Source of the DNA: an uncultured Pelagibacteraceae bacterium
Lineage (GTDB): Bacteria; Pseudomonadota; Alphaproteobacteria; Pelagibacterales; Pelagibacteraceae
DNA: 57,767 nucleotides
Direction: 5' to 3'
Assembly (NCBI GenBank): GCA_902529785.1
Contig: CABZXV010000003.1
Location: 1-57,767 of the forward strand
The notes beneath the pieces were generated by a model. That model was not told the DNA's origin, made no database searches, and saw only the letters and a list, made by a program, of their open reading frames with translations. Made by a program: the position numbers and the translations under genes. Positions 38,601 through 47,298 of the stretch are shown one piece after another. Position 1 is the first letter of the stretch. Each line of letters opens with the position of its first letter.

Positions 38601-38828
38601 TTATCCGTCAGTCATATTGTTTTTCCATGCATTGGAACTCGGCTTCCTTCTTGCAAGCTCAGAAAGTTTATCACTTTCTTGTTTAGCGCTCACAACTGTC
38701 CAACCAATCCAAATAACAGCAAGTATAAGAACTAATATACCTTCTGATCCAACTCCTGGATAAACTGCGCCTGCAACTTCTTCAGCAGGTTTATTTAGAT
38801 GATCTATCCAATTTGATACTGTAGCCAT
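38601..38828 (-). CDS. 75-aa single-TM protein encoded immediately downstream of amtB
   Basis: One hydrophobic helix (GILVLILAVIWIGWTVVSA); 11-nt gap from amtB, with AGGAGGG-type SD. Confidence 0.65.
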   Translation of the reverse strand: MATVSNWIDHLNKPAEEVAGAVYPGVGSEGILVLILAVIWIGWTVVSAKQESDKLSELARRKPSSNAWKNNMTDG

Positions 38829-38839
38829 ATTACCCTCCT

Positions 38840-40240
38840 TTAACTACTCGAAGAAGCAACAGCTTTTTCATCTTCTTTTGCCTCCTCCATTATTTGGTAG
38901 TCTAAACCGGCCAACTCAACCTCCCTAGGGATTCTAAGTTTGCCCATTCCATTTAACACTTTAGCAATTATGTAACCTGGTATCATACCCAGAACAAAGA
39001 ACATGATTATTGCACCAATAAACATTCCTAAAGGATTTATCGCAGCATAGTTGCTTCCATCCCACATTGCACCTACGCTATATCCTGAAGAAGGGTATCC
39101 ATTTAGTACAAACCCACATATTACAAGTCCAGCAAATCCAGCATAACCATGTACAGCTACTGCGCCAACTGCATCATCAATTTTGAACCTTCGTTCAACC
39201 CAGTAATGCAATTTGTAAGCAATAACTACTCCTATCATTCCAATAATTAATGATTGAATTGGATGATATAAGTCGTTTCCTGCAGAAGCACATATTATTC
39301 CAGCAAGTCCACTTGAGTAAGTCCAGAAAGGATCACCTTTAGATATTACGTATCCTGCTAGCAATCCTCCAGAAAGTGACATTAAGAAATTCATTGTAAT
39401 ACCACTAAGTGTTGTAGGAGTTACATATATGTTTGTTGCCGTAAAGTAAGTTACACCTTCCATGCCATACTCTGGTCCTAAGTCATAAATTGGAATATTA
39501 CATGCTGCGTAAAAACCCCAGAAACCTGTATAAATTAAGAATAATCCAACAGTTACCAACCAAGGATTTCTTGGTCCGATATTTCTAGGTTCTCCGCTTG
39601 ATGAAAATTTTCCAATTCTTGGACCCAATACTGCTAAAACACCTAATGCAAATCCACCTGCTACGGCGTGAATTACTCCAGATGCATAAGCATCATGATA
39701 TCCAAGTAACTTTAACATCCATCCGTCAAAGTGCCATCCCCATGCAGCATCTATACTCCAAAATACAGATCCAATTGCAATCGCTAGAATTCCAAATGCA
39801 AAAGTTGTAATTCTTTCAATTACAGCACCTGATACTATTGAAGCAGCTGTCCAAGAGAATAATAAAAATGCAGCCCAAAATACTCCGCTTATATGATCAC
39901 CTAAATTAATAGCCATAAGTTCACTATTTGGTAAATACCATTTAGCACTAAAAGCTGAGTCATCCGTAATCAGAGCTGTACTCTCAGTCATTATTGATGG
40001 TGCAAGACCTGGTCCAGTTGGAAATGCCCAATAAATCCACCAACCAAATAAAAACCAAGTAACTGTTACCAACGGTATCAGCATTGTGTTTTTCATTAAA
40101 GTATGTTGATGATGTTTGTATCGGGAAGCTCCAACTTCATACATACAGAATCCTACGTGGATCAGAAACATAAGTACTACTGTTATCCAATAGTAAAATT
40201 CTGTGAATATGGTTGTCAATGCACCTAGTTCGTCAGTCAT
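38840..40240 (-). CDS. amtB: Ammonium transporter
   Basis: ~11 TM helices; HAVAGGFALGVLAVLGPR, AVHGYAGFAGLVICGF, FGFWIYW-like Amt motifs (LFGWWIYWAF). Confidence 0.93.
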   Translation of the reverse strand: MTDELGALTTIFTEFYYWITVVLMFLIHVGFCMYEVGASRYKHHQHTLMKNTMLIPLVTVTWFLFGWWIYWAFPTGPGLAPSIMTESTALITDDSAFSAKWYLPNSELMAINLGDHISGVFWAAFLLFSWTAASIVSGAVIERITTFAFGILAIAIGSVFWSIDAAWGWHFDGWMLKLLGYHDAYASGVIHAVAGGFALGVLAVLGPRIGKFSSSGEPRNIGPRNPWLVTVGLFLIYTGFWGFYAACNIPIYDLGPEYGMEGVTYFTATNIYVTPTTLSGITMNFLMSLSGGLLAGYVISKGDPFWTYSSGLAGIICASAGNDLYHPIQSLIIGMIGVVIAYKLHYWVERRFKIDDAVGAVAVHGYAGFAGLVICGFVLNGYPSSGYSVGAMWDGSNYAAINPLGMFIGAIIMFFVLGMIPGYIIAKVLNGMGKLRIPREVELAGLDYQIMEEAKEDEKAVASSSS

Positions 40241-40374
40241 TTAACCTCCAATTGTTTAAACAAATTAAGTAAATATTAATAAATGGCACAACATGATCAA
40301 TCTTAAATTATATATGATAAATGTTGTTTATTTTGTAGAGAACAACCTCTGGTATATATAAATTTTCAGTGATT

Positions 40375-40779
40375 CTAGAATTTTCTGTAAGCTTTTTTAA
40401 GATCTACTAGTGGATGATTTGGAGACATTTGGAATTTTACTAACAATTCTCTAGCAATCATATCCCTATCTTGTTGATTATTTGGAAGTTTAATCTTCTT
40501 TGGAATTGTAACCCACCCATTAGCATTTCTGTCAAAAACTGCAGGTCTATCTTCTTCATATCCCATGTGAACATCTTCTAACCAATTTAAATCATCCCAT
40601 CCCATTGCTTCTATGTATTTTTTTAAGAATGGTGTAATTCTTGAATAGTCTGGAAGCAGGTTAACATCATAACGATAGCCAATAGTTTGACCTATCATTT
40701 TTTCTCTAGCAGTCTCTTTTTTCTTACCTAATTGACCTTTAGTTTCTTTTTTTGCTTTTTTGTTTTTCTTTTTAGGCAT
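40375..40779 (-). CDS. Conserved-looking hypothetical with Lys-rich N-terminus, in the mgs-like operon
   Basis: 134 aa; good coding character, 2-nt gap from the FMN glutamate-synthase-like gene; family not recognised. Confidence 0.6.
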   Translation of the reverse strand: MPKKKNKKAKKETKGQLGKKKETAREKMIGQTIGYRYDVNLLPDYSRITPFLKKYIEAMGWDDLNWLEDVHMGYEEDRPAVFDRNANGWVTIPKKIKLPNNQQDRDMIARELLVKFQMSPNHPLVDLKKAYRKF

Positions 40780-40781
40780 AA

Positions 40782-42176
40782 TTAAATTTTATGAAAATCA
40801 TCAACTCCTACAGTATGATTTGTTCCCGAAAGGGGCACTTTTGCTAAAGCAGAAGCTTCCATTGTTAAAGCGGCTAAATCTTCAGGTTCTAGTGAGTGAA
40901 TATTAGTTTTACCACACGCTCTAGCTAATAATTGAGCTTCTAAAGTCATTGTATGTAGGTAATTATACACTCTTAGAGCAGCATCATCAGGATTTAATCT
41001 TTTTCTAAGTTTAGGGTCTTGCGTAGCAACACCAACTGGACAACGACCTGTGTGACAGTGATAACAATGACCTGCAGGAACTCCCATCTCTTTCTCAAAA
41101 TTAGACTCAGGAATTTCTTTATTACAATTCAAAGCTATCATTGCTCCAGTTCCAATTGCGATCGCATCAGCACCTAAAGCTAAGGCTTTAGCCATGTCAG
41201 CACCATCTCTTACACCACCTGCATATATCAATGTTACTTTTCCAGTTTTGCCAACATCATCAATTGCTCTTCTTGCTTCTCTAATAGCAGCTATCCCTGG
41301 AATTCCTGTATTAGCTGCAGCTATGTGAGGGCCTGCACCAGTTGATCCTTCCATACCATCTAAATAAATTGAGTCAGGATCACACTTTGCTGCCATACGC
41401 ACATCATCATAAACTTTTGCAGCACCAAGCTTTAATTGAATTGGAACTTTATTTTTTGTTAGTTCTCTTAGTTCTTGAACTTTTAATGCTAAATCATCAG
41501 GACCTAACCAATCAGGGTGTCTAGCTGGAGATCTTTGATCAATACCAGCAGGCAATGATCTCATTTCTGCTACTTGGTCAGTAACTTTTTGACCCATTAA
41601 GTGACCACCCATTCCAACTTTTTGACCTTGTCCAATAAATACTTCTATCCCATCTGCAAGTTGTGCATGATGTGGATTAAAACCATATCTTGATTGAATA
41701 CATTGGTAATACCATTTTTCAGAATATCTTCTTTCATCTGGAATCATTCCACCTTCACCAGAACATGTTGCACTTCCTGCCATTGTAGCACCTCTAGCTA
41801 ACGCAGTCTTAGCTTCATAAGATAAAGCTCCAAAACTCATACCCGTAATGTAAACTGGAATATCAAGTTCAACTGGGTTTTCACATCTTGGTCCTATAAC
41901 AGTTTTAGTTTCACACTTTTCTCTGTAACCTTCGATTACAAATCTTGTCAATGTTCCTGGTAAAAATACTAAATCGTCGAACGTAGGAATTTTTTTCATC
42001 AATGCCATACCACGCATTCTGTATCTACCTAATTGCGCTTTTATATGTATGTCGTCAATTACTTCTGGAGTAAATATTGAATTATAACCTAATAAACTTT
42101 TATTTCTTTTTGAAAATTCACTTTGACCATTGCCATTAGAATGACCATTCGTTTTTCCATTTTTCTTTTTTGCCAT
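40782..42176 (-). CDS. FMN-binding glutamate-synthase-like subunit (MgsC/GlxD-like)
   Basis: TGMSFGALSYEAKTALARGATMAGSATCSGEGGM, QLKLGAAKVYDDVRMAAKC, CHYCHTGRCPVGVATQ Fe-S/FMN motifs. Confidence 0.88.
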   Translation of the reverse strand: MAKKKNGKTNGHSNGNGQSEFSKRNKSLLGYNSIFTPEVIDDIHIKAQLGRYRMRGMALMKKIPTFDDLVFLPGTLTRFVIEGYREKCETKTVIGPRCENPVELDIPVYITGMSFGALSYEAKTALARGATMAGSATCSGEGGMIPDERRYSEKWYYQCIQSRYGFNPHHAQLADGIEVFIGQGQKVGMGGHLMGQKVTDQVAEMRSLPAGIDQRSPARHPDWLGPDDLALKVQELRELTKNKVPIQLKLGAAKVYDDVRMAAKCDPDSIYLDGMEGSTGAGPHIAAANTGIPGIAAIREARRAIDDVGKTGKVTLIYAGGVRDGADMAKALALGADAIAIGTGAMIALNCNKEIPESNFEKEMGVPAGHCYHCHTGRCPVGVATQDPKLRKRLNPDDAALRVYNYLHTMTLEAQLLARACGKTNIHSLEPEDLAALTMEASALAKVPLSGTNHTVGVDDFHKI

Positions 42177-43030
42177 TATATAGCTCCTTTTTTCTCAGTT
42201 GGTTCTAAAGCGTCATAATTCCAAAGTTTTTTACCCGCAACTACTTTAGTCATTTTAGAAACATCAAAATTTTCGCCAATTTCAGCTACTTTAAGTTTTC
42301 TTTTTAACCAATCTATATCACTTTTTGTCATAGGTGACTCAATCGCATCACTTCCATATGATCCAATTTTTCCCCCAACATAGATTGTTCCATCATACAT
42401 AGAGTCTCCAAGGTTTATACCTACATTACCTAAAACTACTATTCTTCCTCTTTGCATCATAAATCCAGTAAAAGCCCCAGCATCACCACCAATTATTATT
42501 GTACCACCTTTTTGGTCAATACCTGTTCTTGCACCAACACTTCCTTTGCAAATTAAATCTCCACCTCTTACTGCTGCACCAAAACACGATCCTGCATTTT
42601 TTTCTATTACAACTTTGCCAGCCATCATATTTTCTGCACATGACCATCCAACTCTTCCGTTAACTCTTACGGTAGGGCCATCTATAGAACCAACTCCAAA
42701 ATAACCTAAACTTCCTTCAAATATTAAGTTTAATTTATTTAAAATTCCAACGCCCAAACTATGTTTTCCTTGTGGGTTTTTTATTACAATTGTTCCATAG
42801 CCCTGACTCATTAATTCATCAATTTTTTTATTCGCCTCTTTGCAATCCATATCATTTACATCAAGCTCAGTTCTTTTATTAAAATCTACATCATATGTTC
42901 CCCAATAATAAAAGTTTTCTGCTTCATCTGGATTAAAAAACTTTTGTTGTGTTTTTCCTGTAAGAACTTCAGTGTGAAGCCCCATAGATTGGGCTTTTGT
43001 TTTTTTTTCAGTTGTTTTTAAATTTGCCAT
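42176..43030 (-). CDS. Glutamate synthase GXGXG-domain subunit (MgsB/GlxC-like)
   Basis: Repeated G-rich beta-helix (GSLGYFGVGSIDGPTVRVNGRVG...GGTIIIGGDAGAFTGFMMQRGRIVVLGNVG). Confidence 0.88.
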   Translation of the reverse strand: MANLKTTEKKTKAQSMGLHTEVLTGKTQQKFFNPDEAENFYYWGTYDVDFNKRTELDVNDMDCKEANKKIDELMSQGYGTIVIKNPQGKHSLGVGILNKLNLIFEGSLGYFGVGSIDGPTVRVNGRVGWSCAENMMAGKVVIEKNAGSCFGAAVRGGDLICKGSVGARTGIDQKGGTIIIGGDAGAFTGFMMQRGRIVVLGNVGINLGDSMYDGTIYVGGKIGSYGSDAIESPMTKSDIDWLKRKLKVAEIGENFDVSKMTKVVAGKKLWNYDALEPTEKKGAI

Positions 43031-43962
43031 ACCTTAACCTCTCCATCAAATGGATCATAAGTATCAATTTCTTGAGGAAGAACAGATCTGATTGCTATTT
43101 CTTCTGATCCCATTGCAACTAAATCATCTGACTCATATAAAACTAACGGTTTTGCTGCCATAGTGTCTTTAGCCATCCCAAGTGAATTTTTTGTTGCAAC
43201 AAAGTAAGTGAATACTCCATCAAGTCCAGATAAACTATCTTTCATACCCTCTTCAAGTGTAGCTCCATTTCTCATTTTTTCTGCTAAGTATACTGCAATC
43301 AATTCAGAGTCACACTCTGACATAAATCGCATTCCTTTGTTTTCTAAAATTCTTCTATTATTCCAATAGTTAGTTAATTGACCATTATGCACAACTGAAA
43401 CATCGCTAAAAGGGTAGCCCCAAAATGGGTGAGCAGATTTAATGTCTACGCCAGACTCTGTTGCCATTCTAGCATGTCCAATTGCGTGAGTACCAACAAG
43501 ATCTCCTAGATTGTATCTATCACAAACAGTCTTTGCGTTACCTAAATCTTTAATAACCTCCAAAGATTTTCCCATTGATAGGATTTCAACTCCAGGAATG
43601 CTCTCTATTTTTTGTGAAAATTCAAGCAAATCTCCTTTATCATAGTCAATTTCATATCTTAGTGAATAGGGCAGTATTCTTTCTTCTTTAACAATCTTTG
43701 CTCCCATTTGAGAAAGATAACTATCAACAATTTTTTTTCTTTCATCATAAACTGATACATCTTCCATTACTGATGAACTACCTTCACCAACATTTTCACC
43801 AACCTTAAATCGCATAATAAAGTTTTGACCATCTGTATCTCCATAAAGAGCATAACCAGTAGAATCTTCACCTCTATGCTTTAATGCTTGAAGCATTCCT
43901 TGAAGTTCTTGACCTACGTTTGAAGATTTTCCTCTATGAATTAGTCCCGCAATTCCGCACAT
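43018..43962 (-). CDS. Class II glutamine amidotransferase subunit (MgsA/GlxB-like)
   Basis: MCGIAGLIHRG N-terminal Cys; HRGEDSTGYALYG; GHARMATESGVDIKSAHPF. Confidence 0.9.
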   Translation of the reverse strand: MCGIAGLIHRGKSSNVGQELQGMLQALKHRGEDSTGYALYGDTDGQNFIMRFKVGENVGEGSSSVMEDVSVYDERKKIVDSYLSQMGAKIVKEERILPYSLRYEIDYDKGDLLEFSQKIESIPGVEILSMGKSLEVIKDLGNAKTVCDRYNLGDLVGTHAIGHARMATESGVDIKSAHPFWGYPFSDVSVVHNGQLTNYWNNRRILENKGMRFMSECDSELIAVYLAEKMRNGATLEEGMKDSLSGLDGVFTYFVATKNSLGMAKDTMAAKPLVLYESDDLVAMGSEEIAIRSVLPQEIDTYDPFDGEVKVWQI

Positions 43963-43987
43963 TGTTTTTCTCTCCTATAATTTTTCC

Positions 43988-45457
43988 TTATGGTAAACAA
44001 TCCAGATAAGTATCAAGATCCCATTGAGTTGTTGCGCCAAGAAATCTCTCCCACTCATCATTTTTATACCAATGAAATATTTTATACATTTCATCTGGCA
44101 TTGCCGATTGAATAACTTTATCTTCAGCTAAACGATCCAATGCTTCACCAAGACTTAATGGTAATTTTTTAACGTTTTTTCCAGCCTTCTGAGCTTCATA
44201 AATATTTCTAGACTCTGGTTTTCCAGGATCAATATTATTTTTAATTCCATCATCAAAAGCTTTTAATAAACCTGCTCCCATTAAGTAAGGGTTATGCATT
44301 GAGTCTACTGATCTGTACTCAAATCTTCCTGGAGCTGAAACTCTTAGTCCACAAGTTCTATTTTGATATCCCCAGTCAGCATAAACTGGTGCCCAAAAAC
44401 CTTGGTCCCATAATCTTCTATAAGAATTTACAGTTGATGATCCAATAGCAGTTAATGCTGGAAGGTGTTTCATTACACCACCAATTGATTTTAAGCCGAT
44501 TTTACCTGGCAGCTGAACATCTTTTGTATCAGGCATAAAAGTATTTGTTCCTCCTTCAACATAAGTAAACACTTCATCCATACCTGGTAAAGATTTATGG
44601 CCTAATTTATTTACTTTATCTTTTCCACCAGTCCATAAAGACATATTTGTATGACAACCACTTGCAGAGACTCCCATAAACGGTTTAGTCATAAAGCAAG
44701 CAATCAAATTAAACTCTCTCGCAACCTGTGCACAAATTTGTCTATAAGTAGATAATCTGTCTGCATTTCTTAAAACATCATCATACGTCCAGTTTAATTC
44801 TAATTGTCCTGGTGCATCCTCATGATCACCCTGTATCATGTCAAAACCCATAGCTCTCGCGTACTCCATAACTCTCATAAATACAGGTCTTAAAGATTCA
44901 AATTGATCTATGTGATAACAATAAGGTTTAGAGAACCCTTTCCCTGTTGGAGTTCCATCCTCATTTCTAGTTAACCACATCATTTCTGGCTCCGTTCCTA
45001 CTCTTAGTTGGTAACCATGTTTTTTCTTAAATTCTTTAGCGATTATTCTTAAATTTCCTCTGCAATCAGATGTAAGATGTCCACCTGGATTTTCTCTCTC
45101 TTCTCTATTTCTAAAACAAGTAACAAATACACGAGCTACTTTTTTATCCCAAGGTAATTGACAAAAAGTCTCTGGATCTGGAATACCTACAAGTTCTTTT
45201 GCTTCAGGACCATATCCAATATAGTTATTGTGACGATCTAAAAATAAATTTGCAGTTGCTCCATAAACTAATTGAAATCCTTTTTCACAAGTTCTTTCCC
45301 AATGATCTGCAGGAATTCCTTTACCAACAACTCTTCCTGTTACTGATATGAATTGAAAAAAAATATAATCAATTTTAAGTTCGTTTATTTTCGCTCTTAC
45401 TTGTTTAACCAGTTTGGCTCTACCTGGTTGATTAACATGCTTTTCTAGATCAGTCAT
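43988..45457 (-). CDS. Glutamine synthetase-like ligase; gamma-glutamylmethylamide synthetase candidate
   Basis: GDHEDAPGQLELNW, SASGCHTNMSLW, RVSAPGRFEYRSVDS; 25-nt upstream of mgsA-like gene. Confidence 0.75.
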   Translation of the reverse strand: MTDLEKHVNQPGRAKLVKQVRAKINELKIDYIFFQFISVTGRVVGKGIPADHWERTCEKGFQLVYGATANLFLDRHNNYIGYGPEAKELVGIPDPETFCQLPWDKKVARVFVTCFRNREERENPGGHLTSDCRGNLRIIAKEFKKKHGYQLRVGTEPEMMWLTRNEDGTPTGKGFSKPYCYHIDQFESLRPVFMRVMEYARAMGFDMIQGDHEDAPGQLELNWTYDDVLRNADRLSTYRQICAQVAREFNLIACFMTKPFMGVSASGCHTNMSLWTGGKDKVNKLGHKSLPGMDEVFTYVEGGTNTFMPDTKDVQLPGKIGLKSIGGVMKHLPALTAIGSSTVNSYRRLWDQGFWAPVYADWGYQNRTCGLRVSAPGRFEYRSVDSMHNPYLMGAGLLKAFDDGIKNNIDPGKPESRNIYEAQKAGKNVKKLPLSLGEALDRLAEDKVIQSAMPDEMYKIFHWYKNDEWERFLGATTQWDLDTYLDCLP

Positions 45458-45524
45458 ATTCCCCCTTAAGAATTTTTAGACCAAAAAGTTAACTGAAAAT
45501 AAAACATCTGTCTACTTAGATAAA

Positions 45525-46850
45525 TTAGCTCCAAGGAAACGGACTATTAGATGTTGGGTGTAATTCCCCTTTCTCGTAACGGTTGAATCTAAAAGGTTTT
45601 AATAAATCACTTTCTGTTCCAAGAATTTCTTTTGCAACTAGTTCTCCAACTCCAATCATTTTGTAACCATGGTTAGAGTCTGCAATCATGTAAACGTTTT
45701 CTAAAAATCTATCAAATATTGGAAATGAGTCTGGTGTCATACATCCAAGACCACCCGAAGGTCCTTTCCTATATAAATCTGATTTTCCTTCAAACCTTTT
45801 TTGACAGTGAGCTAAAGCTGAACACCACATGTCATTAAAAGCTTCGGTTGTTTGATATTCAGGTGACTCTATTCCGTAAGGATCAACATTCACTTCGTCA
45901 AAATGTTTATCTACAATGTAAGGTGATGTTCCACCCTGTACACCAAGACCGTCAATATCAGGTTTGTAATATATTCCCCAAATTTTTTCTGTAATTAATT
46001 TTTTAGTTTTGTCTGAATATAAAGGAGCAGTAGAGTCAACATGAATTACTGGTGGCTGCTCACCATTATTCATTTTTAAAAAATCAGCTTCGACACCAAT
46101 TACACCTTCTTGAAGCATCCAATATTTCCACATGTCAGTTTCATGCATCTTGCCATCTTTACCTTTAATGTGAGCAGTTTTTGGAAGTTCTAACATATTC
46201 CAAAAATCTCTTGCCCAAGGACCTGCTCCTACGACTACTTGTTCGCATTCAATTGTTCCTTTGTCTGTTTCAACACCCGTTACAGCTTTACTGTTACTTC
46301 CTCTTTTAAAACCTGTTACCTTAATACCTTTGATAACTTCAACACCATTTGAGGTAGATTTATTTTCAAGCGCTTTAATTGAATCTTTATTAAAAGCATA
46401 TCCACCTTTTTTTTCATGAAGAACAGATGTTATGCCTTTTGCCTGCCAATCATCAAACATACCTTTCATGTAGTTCATGCAATCTTTTTCACCTTCTATA
46501 AATTCTGAGTCATAACCAATTGCTTTTTGCTGTTCATAGATTGTAGCAACATCTGCGTGCATTACTTCAGGAGAAATTTGTAAATAACCTACTGCATTGT
46601 ATTTAAAAGCTTTAGGATCACTCTCCCAAACTGAGACTGAATGAGCCATTAATTCTCTCATGGCAGGTTGAAAATAATTATTTCTTACAACTCCACAAGC
46701 AATACCACTTGCACCCGCTGCAGTATCTTTTTTTTCTAAGACTACAATATCACCTGGATTTTTATATGTTTCAGATAATTTCCAGGCAGTGCTTAGTCCG
46801 TGAATTCCTCCACCAACTATTACTACTTTTGCTTTTGTCGGTAATGACAT
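45525..46850 (-). CDS. DAO-family FAD-dependent amine oxidoreductase (SoxB/MgdA-like)
   Basis: VVIVGGGIHGLSTAWKLSE dinucleotide-binding motif, GASGIACGVVRNNYFQPAMRELM, C-terminal DSNHGYKMIGVGELVAKEI. Confidence 0.82.
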   Translation of the reverse strand: MSLPTKAKVVIVGGGIHGLSTAWKLSETYKNPGDIVVLEKKDTAAGASGIACGVVRNNYFQPAMRELMAHSVSVWESDPKAFKYNAVGYLQISPEVMHADVATIYEQQKAIGYDSEFIEGEKDCMNYMKGMFDDWQAKGITSVLHEKKGGYAFNKDSIKALENKSTSNGVEVIKGIKVTGFKRGSNSKAVTGVETDKGTIECEQVVVGAGPWARDFWNMLELPKTAHIKGKDGKMHETDMWKYWMLQEGVIGVEADFLKMNNGEQPPVIHVDSTAPLYSDKTKKLITEKIWGIYYKPDIDGLGVQGGTSPYIVDKHFDEVNVDPYGIESPEYQTTEAFNDMWCSALAHCQKRFEGKSDLYRKGPSGGLGCMTPDSFPIFDRFLENVYMIADSNHGYKMIGVGELVAKEILGTESDLLKPFRFNRYEKGELHPTSNSPFPWS

Positions 46851-46947
46851 ACTAAAACATTATTTTTTGGTAGAGGTTAAATATATAATTTTTTTTATAT
46901 ATAAAATTTAGAAATAAAAAATTATACAACCTTAAATTTACAAACTA

Positions 46948-47298
46948 TTAAAAACTTAAATTTTTAAGAGTGGACAAATAATCGTTAAATTCCTCAATAA
47001 ATGAGGCGCTTGGTTTAATATGTTTTTTCCTTTGATCCTCTGAAGTTTTCTCTAAATAAAAAAACCCTTTTTCACATGCCTCATTAATAATTAAAGCAGA
47101 TTTTGGTCGTGAAGTTTTAAATAATTTTGTTTTTAATTCCTCTACAGATAAATTTTGTTTTAATTTAAATGCAGACATTACAAGCAGCATCATATGATAG
47201 TGTGAAGGTGATTTTCTAAAAAAGTAGTTACTAGAAGTATGAGAAAGCTTCATTTGATCTTCCCAAAATTCTAATAGATCTTTTGTTGATTTAGGCAT
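46948..47298 (-). CDS. MarR-like winged-helix transcriptional regulator candidate
   Basis: SRPKSALIINEACEKGFFYLEKTSEDQRKKHIKPS resembles the MarR recognition helix/wing; start overlaps tdm stop by 1 nt. Confidence 0.55.
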   Translation of the reverse strand: MPKSTKDLLEFWEDQMKLSHTSSNYFFRKSPSHYHMMLLVMSAFKLKQNLSVEELKTKLFKTSRPKSALIINEACEKGFFYLEKTSEDQRKKHIKPSASFIEEFNDYLSTLKNLSF

